From: Leifsonia xyli subsp. cynodontis DSM 46306
Lineage (GTDB): Bacteria > Actinomycetota > Actinomycetes > Actinomycetales > Microbacteriaceae
Length of the DNA: 64,000 bases
Assembly (NCBI RefSeq): GCF_000470775.1
Contig: NC_022438.1
Coordinates: 248,001-312,000 of the forward strand
Reading direction: 5' to 3'
Shown here: piece after piece, positions 1 to 8,029 of the stretch
Layout of the letters: each line of letters begins with the position of its first letter
Position numbering within the stretch: the first letter of the stretch is position 1
The notes under the pieces: model-generated
What the model was told of the DNA's origin: nothing
Database searches by the model: none
What the model saw: only the letters and a program-made list of their open reading frames with translations
Translations under genes and position numbers: made by a program

Positions 1-32
1 ATCAGACCCGTGACCTTCTTCTTCGGTGCCAT
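1..32 (-). CDS. rplK: 50S ribosomal protein L11, N-terminal fragment (window edge)
   Basis: Only the first codons lie in the window. They read MAPKKKVTGLI on the minus strand, the conserved beginning of ribosomal protein L11, which binds 23S rRNA at the GTPase-associated centre. A GAAGGAAGAG ribosome binding site lies just upstream of the ATG at 30-32. It follows nusG on the same strand, the usual secE-nusG-rplK order. The rest of the gene is outside the window. Confidence 0.9.
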   Translation of the reverse strand, partial: MAPKKKVTGL

Positions 33-59
33 GTCTCTTCCTTCTTTGTGTGTTCGAGC

Positions 60-108
60 GTGCGGACGTGGCCCGCACTGCTCTCCCGGTTTCTCGGCCC
101 TTCCGAGA
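60..108 (-). promoter_or_regulatory. Two short hairpins in the nusG-rplK spacer
   Basis: The 113-base spacer between nusG and rplK contains two small perfect inverted repeats: GTGCGG/CCGCAC at 60-65 and 73-78, and TCTCGG/CCGAGA at 92-97 and 103-108. Neither is followed by a T-run. They may be leader or attenuator structures of the L11 operon; this is inference only. Confidence 0.3.
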
Positions 109-145
109 CCCGGTGTTCTGTGAGTCTTGTGGTGGAGCGCCTGCT

Positions 146-1075
146 CTAGAGCTTGGTCACCTGGTCGAAGCTGAGCTCGACCGGTGTCTCTCGCTCGAAG
201 AGCGACACCAGCACAGTGAGCTTGCCGCTCTCCGGCTTGATCTCGCTGATGGAGCCGGGCAGGCCCGCGAACGAGCCCTCCTTGATCGTGATGGTCTCGC
301 CGATCTCGAAGTCGACCTCGGCCGGGATCACGCGGGCGGCGGCCTTCTGGCCCTTGGCAGCGCCCTTGGCCGGGGCCGCGTCCACCTGCACGAGGCTCTT
401 CAGCATGGAGAAGGCCTCCTCGAAGCGCAGCGGCGTCGGGTTGTGCGCGTTGCCGACGAAGCCAGTGACACCCGGCGTGTGACGGACGACTGACCAGCTG
501 TCCTCGTTGAGGTCCATGCGCACGAGCACATACCCCGGGATGCGCACGCGGTTGACCATCTTGCGCTGGCCGTTCTTGATCTCGACCACGTCCTCCATCG
601 GGACCTGGACCTCGTGGATGTAGTCCTCCATGTTCATCGAGACCATGCGGTTCTCGATGTTGGACTTCACGCGGCGCTCGAACCCGGCGTAGGAGTGGAT
701 GACGTACCACTTGCCGATCTTGCCGCGCAGCTCGGTTCGGAACTCCTCGTACGGGTCGGCGGCGAGTTCGTCCTCGTCCCTGGCCGCCTCCTGAGCGGCT
801 TCGGCCTCTTCGGCGGAGTCGACCTCGAGCGCCTCGTCGACAGCGCGGTCGGCCTCGGGATCGACGGCCTCGGCCATTGCGTCCAGAACCGCGTCCAGGT
901 CGACCTCGACACCGTCCTCGGCGACGATGTGGAGGGCCTCGTGCTCGGCGGCGTCGACCGACTGCTCATCGCCGGCCAGGACATTGCCGGTCTGCGCCTC
1001 GTCGTCTTCGGAGGACTGCTTGGCAGCGGTCGCCCAGTCCACGTCGTCGCGATTCGTCTCAGACACTGAATTCAT
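146..1075 (-). CDS. nusG: Transcription termination/antitermination protein NusG with long acidic N-terminal extension
   Basis: This is a NusG of 309 residues that binds RNA polymerase and couples it to Rho or the ribosome. Residues from about 121 (KWYVIHSYAGFE) form the NGN domain, and the KOW motif is near residues 257-285 (FEIGETITIKEGSFAGLPGS). The first about 120 residues are an extension rich in Asp, Glu and Ala, a known actinobacterial feature, but unusually long compared with the about 180-residue E. coli protein. It follows secE in the same direction and precedes rplK. The chosen ATG gives the full acidic extension; internal starts before the NGN domain cannot be excluded. Confidence 0.95.
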   Translation of the reverse strand: MNSVSETNRDDVDWATAAKQSSEDDEAQTGNVLAGDEQSVDAAEHEALHIVAEDGVEVDLDAVLDAMAEAVDPEADRAVDEALEVDSAEEAEAAQEAARDEDELAADPYEEFRTELRGKIGKWYVIHSYAGFERRVKSNIENRMVSMNMEDYIHEVQVPMEDVVEIKNGQRKMVNRVRIPGYVLVRMDLNEDSWSVVRHTPGVTGFVGNAHNPTPLRFEEAFSMLKSLVQVDAAPAKGAAKGQKAAARVIPAEVDFEIGETITIKEGSFAGLPGSISEIKPESGKLTVLVSLFERETPVELSFDQVTKL

Positions 1076-1117
1076 TCCATTTCTTTCGGGGAGAGCGGAG
1101 CCCGTTCCGGCAGGGGT

Positions 1118-1390
1118 CTAGGTCGGGTTGCCGAAGACCCAGACCACGCCCAGACCGAAGATCCAGTCCAGGAGCGACACCAGGGCCATCATGATCACCA
1201 CGAAGACGAGCACGACGCCCGTGTAGCTCACGAGCTCCTTGCGCGTCGGGGTGACGACCTTCTTCAACTCGCCGATGACCTGCCGGATGAACAGGGCGAT
1301 CCGGGCGAAGGGATTGCGCCGCTCGGCGCGATCCTTCTTCGCATTGGCGACGATCTCCTCGCTCGGCTCGTCGATTACCTTTCGGGCCAC
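1118..1390 (-). CDS. secE: Preprotein translocase subunit SecE
   Basis: SecE is the small essential subunit that stabilises SecY in the Sec translocon. The 90-residue product has a charged N-terminus (EEIVANAKKDRAERRNPF), the conserved amphipathic stretch GELKKVVTPTRKELVSYTG, and one C-terminal transmembrane helix (VVLVFVVIMMALVSLLDWIF). I chose the GTG at 1388-1390 because a GAAAGGTG ribosome binding site sits seven bases upstream. The open frame extends further, to 1459, but that would run into the tRNA-Trp gene. The gene lies between tRNA-Trp and nusG, all on the minus strand, as in most actinobacteria. Confidence 0.93.
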   Translation of the reverse strand: MARKVIDEPSEEIVANAKKDRAERRNPFARIALFIRQVIGELKKVVTPTRKELVSYTGVVLVFVVIMMALVSLLDWIFGLGVVWVFGNPT

Positions 1391-1432
1391 CTCGTTACAC
1401 CTTTCGTGGACCGGCATCAGGATGCCGGCTTG

Positions 1433-1505
<73 letters not shown>

Positions 1506-1814
1506 AGGGAGTCGGCCACGGCTTCTCCGCGAACTCCTCGAGCAAGGCTAGCAGGGTGGTACTGCCCTCGTCTGTATTCCAAAAAAGGGCGCGGAAAAGC
1601 TTAGTGGATTCAACCACCTCCTCCAGTGTACGGGACGGTTCCCGGCCCCGCAAAATAGGCCGGACGGCCACGGATCGCCCCCTTCGCGCCCTGGCGTTCC
1701 GGTGGATACGGGAAAGACGCGTGAAGCTCCTCCACAAGCCGGTGCGTTCCCCGAGCTCTCCACAGATCCGGACGCAGAGGGACGGGCGTCGGAGGCGTCT
1801 GAAACGATGACTCC
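1506..1814. other. Intergenic region between tRNA-Trp and recQ
   Basis: No coding sequence is supported here. It must carry the divergent promoters for the tRNA-Trp-secE-nusG unit (minus) and recQ (plus). I see AT-richer patches (AAAAAAGGG near 1580, GCAAAATAGG near 1650) but no convincing paired -35/-10 boxes. Confidence 0.4.
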
Positions 1815-3941
1815 ATGACCACCACCGGCACAGCCTTCCCCGCCGCATCGACCCGCGCCCGTGCGCTGGAACACCTGCGCGACCTCGTGGGCCGGCCGGA
1901 CGCCGATTTTCACGACGGGCAGTACGAGGCCGTCTCGGCGCTGGTCGACGAGCGGCGGCGCGCCCTCGTCGTCCAGCGCACGGGATGGGGGAAGTCGGCG
2001 GTCTATTTCGTCGCGACGCTCCTGCTGCGCGAGCGCGGAGCCGGGCCGGCCATCCTGGTCTCCCCACTGCTGGCGCTGATGCGAGACCAGGTCTCCGCGG
2101 CCGAGCGAGCCGGAGTGCGGGCGCTCACGATCAACTCGGCGAACCGGCACGAGTGGGAGGACGTAATCGCCCGGCTCCGCGAAGACACAGTGGATGTGCT
2201 GCTCGTCTCCCCCGAGCGGCTCAACAATCCGGAGTTCCGCGACCGGCATCTGCCCGCGCTCGTCTCGCGGGCGGGTCTGCTGGTCATCGACGAGGCTCAT
2301 TGCATCTCGGACTGGGGGCACGACTTCCGCCCCGACTACCGACGGCTCCGGGAACTCGTGGCAGCGCTCCCCACGGAGGTCCCGGTGCTGGCGACCACCG
2401 CGACCGCCAACGAGCGGGTCGTGGCGGATGTCGCCGAGCAGCTCGGCGGGTCGGCGTCGGGGCGGGCGGAGGTGGTGACCATCCGCGGCCCGCTCGCCCG
2501 GCGATCCCTGCGGCTGGGGGTGCTCGCCCTGCCCGATGCGACCACCCGGCTGGCCTGGCTGGTGAGCAATCTGAACGCACTGCCCGGAAGCGGCATCGTG
2601 TACACGCTGACGGTGTCGGCCGCGGAAGACACCGCGCGCGTCCTGCGTCAGGCCGGGCACGAGGCGCACGCCTACACCGGGCAGACCGACACAGCCGAGC
2701 GCGAAGAGTTAGAGGACCGGCTCAAGCGCAACGACGTGAAAGCGCTCGTGGCGACCAGCGCGCTCGGGATGGGCTTCGACAAGCCGGACCTCGGATTCGT
2801 CGTCCACCTCGGGGCGCCCTCCTCACCGGTGGCCTACTATCAGCAGGTGGGGCGCGCGGGGCGCGCGACGGAGAACGCCGACGTGCTGCTGCTGCCGGGC
2901 CCGGAGGACAGAGCGATCTGGCAGTACTTCGCCACCGCCTCCATGCCGTCGGAGAAGAAAGCGGGCACGCTGCTGGCGGCGCTGAGCGACACGGCCCAGT
3001 CGACGCAGGCGCTCGAGACCCGAGTCGACCTGAAGACATCCACGCTCGAACTGCTGCTGAAGGTCCTGGATGTGGACGGAGCGGTCCGCCGTGTCTCCGG
3101 CGGCTGGGTGTCCACCGGCCGGCCGTGGGCCTACGACCGCGAACGCTACGAACGCATCGCGGCGGCACGCGAGGCGGAGCAGCGCGCGATGATCGACTAC
3201 GAACGCACGGACGGCTGCCGGATGCAGTTCCTCCAGCTGGCGCTGGACGATCCCGGGGCCCGGCCCTGCGGACGCTGCGATTCTTGCGCCGGAGCCTGGT
3301 ATCCGGAGGCGATCGCGGACGAGGCCACCGGATCGGTCTCAGCGGCCCTCAATCGGGCGGGAGTCGCCGTGGAACCACGGAAGCTCTGGCCGACGGGCGC
3401 AGACCGTCTCGGCGTCCCGGTGAAAGGCCGCATCCCGGCCGGCGAACAGGTAGCGCTGGGCCGCGCGCTCGCCCGTCTGACCGATCTGGGATGGGGCGGA
3501 CGTCTGCGGGAGCTCCTGGCTCCCGATGCCCCGGACGCACCGTGTCCGCCAGATGTCGTGGAGGCGTGCGTCGCCGTCCTGAGCGAGTGGGGATGGGAGC
3601 GCCGACCGGACGTGGTCGTCTCTGTGCCTTCGCGGCGGCGGCCGGTGTTCACGGCCTCCCTGGCACAAGCTCTGGCCGAGATCGGACGTCTGCCCTCTCT
3701 CGGGGCTCTCGGGATGCGCAGGGCCGGCGCGGCCAGCGGCCCCGGCGGGAACAGCGCTTTCCGGCTCTCCAGCGTGTGGGAGGCGTTCGACGCGCGCGAG
3801 CTGGCACTTCCGGCGGGTGGGGTGGTGCTGCTCGTGGACGACCTGATCGACAGCCGATGGACGATCACGGTGGCCGGCCGCGAACTGCACCGGGCCGGGG
3901 CGAGCGTGGTGCTGCCGTTCGCCGCGGCGTTGCGGGCATGA
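1815..3941 (+). CDS. recQ: RecQ-family ATP-dependent DNA helicase fused to a phosphoribosyltransferase-like C-terminal domain
   Basis: The 708-residue product is a superfamily 2 3'-5' DNA helicase. It shows Walker A QRTGWGKS (54-61), DEAH box VIDEAHCISDWGHDF (from about 157), the RecQ motif around TTATAN, and motif VI QQVGRAGR. The RecQ zinc-binding segment is visible as DGCRMQFL followed by CGRCDSC around residues 465-490. Instead of an HRDC domain, the C-terminus (about 590-708) carries GGVVLLVDDLIDSRWT, which resembles the PRPP-binding signature of type I phosphoribosyltransferases and of ComF-like proteins. The gene is flanked by short non-coding stretches and appears monocistronic. Helicase assignment is firm; activity of the C-terminal domain is inference. 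Confidence 0.9.
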   Translation: MTTTGTAFPAASTRARALEHLRDLVGRPDADFHDGQYEAVSALVDERRRALVVQRTGWGKSAVYFVATLLLRERGAGPAILVSPLLALMRDQVSAAERAGVRALTINSANRHEWEDVIARLREDTVDVLLVSPERLNNPEFRDRHLPALVSRAGLLVIDEAHCISDWGHDFRPDYRRLRELVAALPTEVPVLATTATANERVVADVAEQLGGSASGRAEVVTIRGPLARRSLRLGVLALPDATTRLAWLVSNLNALPGSGIVYTLTVSAAEDTARVLRQAGHEAHAYTGQTDTAEREELEDRLKRNDVKALVATSALGMGFDKPDLGFVVHLGAPSSPVAYYQQVGRAGRATENADVLLLPGPEDRAIWQYFATASMPSEKKAGTLLAALSDTAQSTQALETRVDLKTSTLELLLKVLDVDGAVRRVSGGWVSTGRPWAYDRERYERIAAAREAEQRAMIDYERTDGCRMQFLQLALDDPGARPCGRCDSCAGAWYPEAIADEATGSVSAALNRAGVAVEPRKLWPTGADRLGVPVKGRIPAGEQVALGRALARLTDLGWGGRLRELLAPDAPDAPCPPDVVEACVAVLSEWGWERRPDVVVSVPSRRRPVFTASLAQALAEIGRLPSLGALGMRRAGAASGPGGNSAFRLSSVWEAFDARELALPAGGVVLLVDDLIDSRWTITVAGRELHRAGASVVLPFAAALRA

Positions 3942-4045
3942 GGTGACCGCTCGCGCCAGGAAGACGGGACCGCTGTGAGCAGACGTCCTCAGAGCATCCG
4001 GAATGGAGCACCGGGAATGCCCGGCCTCCTCCCGCATCGGGGGCG

Positions 4046-4723
4046 TTACAGGAAGTCGCCGCCGAAATCACCGCCGCCGAAGCCACCACCATCCCAGCCA
4101 CCGCCGAAGGCATCGCCACCGCCCCAGCCACCGGAGTCACCGCCCCAGCCGGCATCGGCGCTCGCGGTCTCAACACCGGCATCGCCCGAGCCCGAGCCGG
4201 CATCGCCCGAGCCCGTGTCCGCAGCAGTGCCGTCTCCCCCCGAACCGTCTCCCGCGGTCCCGTCCGCAGCCTGATCTGCGCCCGGGGTGGGCAGGAAGGC
4301 GCTCACCAGGGTCGACCCGATGACATATCCGGCGACGCTCCCGAGGAGCGAGGTGGCGAGCATACCGCCGAAGCCCATCCCGCCGGCAGCGCCGGAGCCC
4401 GGTCCGGCGAGCGAGCGTTCGAGAGTGCCCGGCTGGCGCAGTTCGGAGCGGGTCGCCGCCTGAGCGAGGGAGCGGGGGTCGTCTCCGCGCGGCCGCTCGC
4501 CGGCAGGAGCGCCCTCGCTGAGCTGCTGGAAGAGAAGCCGGCGCTGGTCGGCGGTCAGCCGCGCGAAGGCTTCCTCGTGGACCTGCTCGATGGTCTCGGG
4601 CGGAGCCGTCCGGAGAAGATAGCGGTAGCGCTCGACCGCGATCTCATCGTCGCTGCGGGCGGCTGAGAGGCGTTCCGGGCGTACGCATTCGAGCCGTGCG
4701 CGCTCTGGCTGTCTGCGTTCCAC
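4046..4723 (-). CDS. Membrane protein with Gly/Asp/Trp-rich C-terminal tail
   Basis: The 225-residue protein is of unknown function. The N-terminal half is soluble and helical, with the stretch VERYRYLLRTAPPETIEQVH around 30-50. A glycine-rich hydrophobic segment (GGMGFGGMLATSLLGSVAGY, about 110-135) is likely membrane-embedded. The last 80 residues are a low-complexity tail of Gly, Asp, Trp and Ser ending in GGGDFGGDFL. Actinobacteria encode similar proteins with unclear roles. It is convergent with recQ and has no obvious partner. The start could be internal, because the first 20 residues (Arg/Glu-rich) look poorly conserved in style. Confidence 0.6.
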   Translation of the reverse strand: MERRQPERARLECVRPERLSAARSDDEIAVERYRYLLRTAPPETIEQVHEEAFARLTADQRRLLFQQLSEGAPAGERPRGDDPRSLAQAATRSELRQPGTLERSLAGPGSGAAGGMGFGGMLATSLLGSVAGYVIGSTLVSAFLPTPGADQAADGTAGDGSGGDGTAADTGSGDAGSGSGDAGVETASADAGWGGDSGGWGGGDAFGGGWDGGGFGGGDFGGDFL

Positions 4724-4812
4724 CCGTCTGCGCTCTGCGGGGTGTCGCGGCGCGGTTCCTCACGCCCGAGAAGTCGATCGAGGAATCCCGTGGATCGAGC
4801 GTAGAAAGCGCG

Positions 4813-5893
4813 TGTGGGAGTTGTCTCAAAGCGCGCCCAGCGTCCCCTTGTTGTGTTTCTCAGGGACGTTGGTCAATCTGCTGATGGGTGGCTGGCTGCC
4901 GATGGCGGTGTGGGGCCTGTGGTGATTGTAGGAGTGCAGCCAGGCCGGGAGTGCGTTGCGGCGGGCTGATTCGGAGTTGTAGTGCCGGGCGTATGCCCAG
5001 CCGTCGGCGAGGGTGCGGTGGAAGCGTTCGATCTTGCCGTTCGTCTGCGGATGGTAGGGCCGGGTGCGTTTCGGTTGGATGCTGAGCTCGGCGCAAGCGT
5101 CGCGCCAGGCGTATGAGCGGTATGCGGAGCCGTTGTCGGAGAGCACCTGTTCGACGGTGACGCCACGGCTGGCGAACCAGCCGACCGCTCGACGCAGAAC
5201 AGCGATTGCAGTGGCGGCGGTTTCGTCGTCGTGGATCTCGGCGTAAGCGACACGGGAGTGATCGTCGATGACGGTATGAACGAACGCTGTGCCGGTGATC
5301 ATGTCGCCGGTGATCCCGTGTTTCCCGGTCCGCTTCGCGGTGATGGCCTTGTTCCGCTCTCCCTGGAGACGTCCGACGTAGCGCCAGCCGCCACCGTCGG
5401 GGATGTTGCCGAGTTTCTTGATGTCGACGTGGATCATCGATCCGGGATGCTCGTGCTCGTAGCGGCGGGCGGGTTCGCCGGTGCGGACGTCGACGTGGCT
5501 GAGCCGATTGATCCGGCACCGGGAGAGGACCGTGTGAACGGTCGAGGCGGGCATGCCGAGCTGGGCGCCGATACCGACTGGTCCCAGCCGCTTCTTCCAC
5601 CGCAGATGCACGACCTTGCGGACCAGTCTTCGCGGGGTCTTGTTCGGGCTGTGATGCGGCCGTGACGAACGGTCCAGCATTCCCGCCTCGCCCATCTCCA
5701 CGTAACGACGAGCCCATCGGTCCGCGGTGCGTCAGGACACTCGGAAGTAGGTCGCCGCCGCAGCAACGGACCAGCCGTCGTCGACGACTTGGCGGGCCAG
5801 GCGGAGGCATTCGCGAGGAGTCAAAGCAGCATTAGCGTGGGTCACGAGGACCTCCTAAGTCATCGAGTGCAGGGAAACTAGACAGCCCCACTC
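4813..5893 (-). mobile_element. IS481-family insertion sequence with imperfect terminal inverted repeats
   Basis: The element encloses one IS481-type transposase gene. The left end TGTGGGAGTTGTCT (4813-4826) and the complement of the right end (5880-5893, read inward as GAGTGGGGCTGTCT) match at 11 of 14 positions. The transposase stop codon lies inside the left repeat, as is common in this family. I see no clear target-site duplication next to these ends. Boundaries are therefore approximate; the right boundary could extend further into 5961. Confidence 0.7.
4826..5845 (-). pseudogene. IS481-family transposase interrupted by an in-frame TGA
   Basis: The gene should start at GTG 5843-5845, preceded by a perfect AGGAGG five bases away, giving VTHANAALTPRECLRLARQV. 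Translation meets TGA at 5732-5734 (TYFRVS stop RTADRWARR) inside the helix-turn-helix; a single change from TGG would explain it. Downstream the frame is open for 291 residues from ATG 5701 and keeps the complete DDE core: HVDIKKLG, LSDNGSAY and GKIERFHRTL. The C-terminal catalytic part may still be made from the internal start, but without the N-terminal DNA-binding domain, so the element is probably defective. Confidence 0.85.
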
Positions 5894-5901
5894 TCGACCG
5901 G

Positions 5902-5961
5902 GAGGTCCTCACCCATCTATCGCGTCACACCTCAACCAACTGCCCTGAGCAGCACACCTAG
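5902..5961 (+). pseudogene. Possible 3' tail of a second IS481-family transposase
   Basis: Just outside the right inverted repeat, the plus strand reads STNCPEQHT followed by TAG (5959-5961). The complete copy on the opposite strand has LTNVPEKHN near its C-terminus, and the DNA also matches (ACCAAC..CCCTGAG.A.CACA). This looks like the truncated end of another, oppositely oriented copy. The match is short, so the call is tentative. Confidence 0.35.
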
Positions 5962-6025
5962 GTCGATCGACGGTGACGGCGGTGGTGCAGGGTGAGGGCG
6001 GGGCTGAGAGCGAATCGGCGTCGCG

Positions 6026-6508
6026 TCAGCTACGACCGTCTCCTGCCGGAACGGGCCGGACCTGCACCCACCGCTCCCACAGAGCCCTCTGCACCCTTGT
6101 CCGGTGTGGGAGGGGTGGTGTTGCGGTGATTTTGCTGATCTCCTCGACGAGAGTTGCCCCGAGCGTTTGTGGTGCTCCGGCAGCGCTGCGGATCGCCGCG
6201 TGGTAGAGCTGGGCGAGGTGGTCGTAAAGCGTCAGCTTCCCTGGTGTGAATGGTTGGACCGTGACCCGATCGAGGATGACGGGGGTGTCCGCGACGTGTT
6301 TGCGGGAGAGGATGACGACGCCGAGTTCGGTTTGGTGGTGGTCTTTTCCCGCGGTGATCCGGTACTCGATGCGGGTTCCCACCCGCGCGATATAGCACGG
6401 GGTGCTGTTGCCGGGATCGTCATCGCTGGCGGTCCAGATCAGGTGGCCGCTCTCGGTCGCTTGACACACCGCGTCGATGACGGCGATCCAGTCCTGAATT
6501 CCAAGCAT
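6026..6508 (-). CDS. Hypothetical protein downstream of SipW cluster 1
   Basis: I do not recognise this 160-residue protein. It begins MLGIQDWIAVIDAV, has no signal peptide or membrane helix, contains a mixed alpha/beta pattern (TELGVVILSRKHVADTPVIL), and ends in a basic and Trp-containing tail. I chose the ATG at 6506-6508 because AGTGAGGA lies upstream and the preceding extension (to 6580) is charged and low in hydrophobics. It is the last gene of the RCC1-TasA-SipW series on the minus strand, 80 bases after sipW, and close to the IS481 element, so it may be a cargo remnant. Confidence 0.5.
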   Translation of the reverse strand: MLGIQDWIAVIDAVCQATESGHLIWTASDDDPGNSTPCYIARVGTRIEYRITAGKDHHQTELGVVILSRKHVADTPVILDRVTVQPFTPGKLTLYDHLAQLYHAAIRSAAGAPQTLGATLVEEISKITATPPLPHRTRVQRALWERWVQVRPVPAGDGRS

Positions 6509-6588
6509 TGTCGTCCTCACTTCGCGTGATCTCCCCCCTTTTTCGCTGCGGTCGCTGTCTTCGCCCGGATAACCAGACACCTCCGGGC

Positions 6589-7323
6589 TTAGGGGGAGGC
6601 ATCGTGGGTGGTGTTGCGGGAGGCGGCCAGATCGACCAGCTCGAGGAGGTCCTCGAGACCGTCGTGGTCGTGGTCGTGGTCGTGGTTGTGGTTGGTTGCC
6701 GGTGTCGGGGTTTCCCGGGTCGGTTCTTCCTCGGGTCCGTCATCGGTGGGGAGCCAGTCGTATGCGTGATCGAGGCGGGTTCCCACAAGGAGGGCGAGAA
6801 CGGCGAGGACAAGGACGGCGAGGAGGAGGTAGTTATGTTCGGCGAACGCTTTCACCGGAATACCGACCCCGGGCACACGGAGCACCCCGACACCATGGAC
6901 CATGCCCGCGGTGACCGGTGAGGAATCGGAGTGGGCGTTCGCGTCGCCTTTGGTGGTCAGGGTGTCGCCCTGGATCTTCACCAACCGGTGCAACCGCAAC
7001 CGGCCGGGATTGTCGGGGTCATCGAACTGGACCACCTGACCCGCCCGGAGCTGACCGGCCGATACCGGGCGGATGACGACGAGGTCCCCCGCACGGATCG
7101 CCGGTGTTATCGAGCCCGACATCACCGTGGTCGCATGCCAACCGATCGCGAACGGGGCGATCCCCCACACCAGCAAACCCACCAGGCACCACACGATCGC
7201 TCTGCACACATTCGCCGTGACCACCCAGACAACCACCACGCCCCGAAAGACGCGCCTGTCACCGGAGACAACAACCATGCGGCGAACACCGCGGGCGCTC
7301 GTGTGATGCCTGGCAGCGGTCAT
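6589..7323 (-). CDS. sipW: SipW-type signal peptidase I (cluster 1) with His/Asp repeat tail
   Basis: This is an ER/archaeal-type (S26B) signal peptidase of 244 residues, predicted to cleave TasA/CalY-like precursors at the outer membrane face. It shows the nucleophile motif TTVMSGSITPAIRAGDLVVI, a His general base in RLRLHRLVKI instead of Lys, and the GDAN signature TTKGDANAHSDSSPV. One membrane helix precedes the catalytic Ser (IVWCLVGLLVWGIAPFAIGW), and another follows (YLLLAVLVLAVLALLVG). The cytoplasmic tail contains NHNHDHDHDHDG, encoded by a GTCGTG-type hexanucleotide repeat. ATG 7321-7323 is one base after the TGA of the upstream TasA-like gene, so the two are co-transcribed. Confidence 0.88.
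   Translation of the reverse strand: MTAARHHTSARGVRRMVVVSGDRRVFRGVVVVWVVTANVCRAIVWCLVGLLVWGIAPFAIGWHATTVMSGSITPAIRAGDLVVIRPVSAGQLRAGQVVQFDDPDNPGRLRLHRLVKIQGDTLTTKGDANAHSDSSPVTAGMVHGVGVLRVPGVGIPVKAFAEHNYLLLAVLVLAVLALLVGTRLDHAYDWLPTDDGPEEEPTRETPTPATNHNHDHDHDHDGLEDLLELVDLAASRNTTHDASP
6661..6700. repeat. Hexanucleotide microsatellite inside sipW cluster 1
   Basis: The plus strand reads GTCGTGGTCGTGGTCGTGG and continues as GTTGTGGTTG, about six degenerate GTNGTG units. On the coding (minus) strand it encodes alternating His/Asn and Asp codons in the C-terminal tail of the peptidase. Such a tract can change copy number in multiples of two codons without breaking the frame. Confidence 0.75.
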
Positions 7324-7324
7324 C

Positions 7325-7948
7325 TCAGCTCGCCTTGTTGTTCTGGATCTCCCAAGTGAAGTCCGTGGAGACCTTCTTGCCCTGAGAACTGTTCGGCGCG
7401 GCCGAGCTCATCGCCCAGGAGATCTGGTAACTCTTCGACACATCCACCGTCCCGTCCAGCGTCCAGTTACCAACACCGGTCGAATACGAGACGTCCTTCG
7501 TCAGGAAATCCGAAAGGCTACCGTTATAAACCGTCCCATTCTTATCAGCAGTGAACGTGGCACCCGACAACGTCCCCTCCGTAACAGTGACAGTGAAGTA
7601 CTGCGCGATCGAGGAAGCATCCGACGCGTTCGCCGCGTAAACCTTGACCACACCCGCCAGACCAGCCTTGTTCGTGATCGTGATCACCTTGCTGTCCGAC
7701 TGACCCGGAACAATACCCGTCGGGGAGAACACCGCGGTCGTCGTGTTAGACGTCAACGACAAGCTCCCCGTCGACCACGAGTTCCCCGTGTTCGAAACAG
7801 AAGCACTGAACGCCGAGTGCGACACCGCGATCCCACTCACCGCAAGCACCGCCACAACCGCACCAGCACGAAGAACACGCGCACGCCGCGACAAACGAAC
7901 CTTCTTCCGGAAAAGACCAGCCTGAGAACGCGTTGCAAAAACAGTCAT
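7325..7948 (-). CDS. TasA/CalY-like secreted matrix protein (cluster 1)
   Basis: The 207-residue protein has a basic N-terminus and a hydrophobic leader (RVLRAGAVVAVLAVSGIAVS) followed by HSAFSASVSNTGNSWSTGSL, the style of SipW-processed TasA/camelysin precursors. The mature part is Ser/Thr-rich beta-sheet (SDSKVITITNKAGLAGVVKV, FTVTVTEGTL) without Cys. I chose ATG 7946-7948 because AAAGAAG precedes it by about eight bases; an ATG six codons upstream lacks a ribosome binding site. It is directly upstream of a SipW peptidase with a one-base gap. Likely role: secreted fibre or matrix subunit, by analogy with Bacillus TasA. Confidence 0.8.
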   Translation of the reverse strand: MTVFATRSQAGLFRKKVRLSRRARVLRAGAVVAVLAVSGIAVSHSAFSASVSNTGNSWSTGSLSLTSNTTTAVFSPTGIVPGQSDSKVITITNKAGLAGVVKVYAANASDASSIAQYFTVTVTEGTLSGATFTADKNGTVYNGSLSDFLTKDVSYSTGVGNWTLDGTVDVSKSYQISWAMSSAAPNSSQGKKVSTDFTWEIQNNKAS

Positions 7949-7984
7949 AATACGAACTTCTTTCATATCAAAAAAGGGATAAGG

Positions 7985-8029
7985 GTTATACGTGATGGGC
8001 AGTAGAGAGAACTACACATCGGTCACTCA
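7985..8029 (-). promoter_or_regulatory. Putative activator-type promoter of TasA-like gene 1
   Basis: On the minus strand a -10-like TATAAC (7985-7990) lies 37 bases upstream of the start codon. No good -35 is present, but TGAGTG (plus strand CACTCA, 8024-8029) lies 33 bases further upstream, a position typical for a class II activator site. The same hexamer recurs upstream of other exoprotein genes here. Functional meaning is inference. Confidence 0.4.

Noticed and set aside
4803..5905. Target-site duplication of the IS481 element
   Set aside because: Flanks at 4803-4812 (AGAAAGCGCG) and 5894-5903 (TCGACCGGGA) share no direct repeat.
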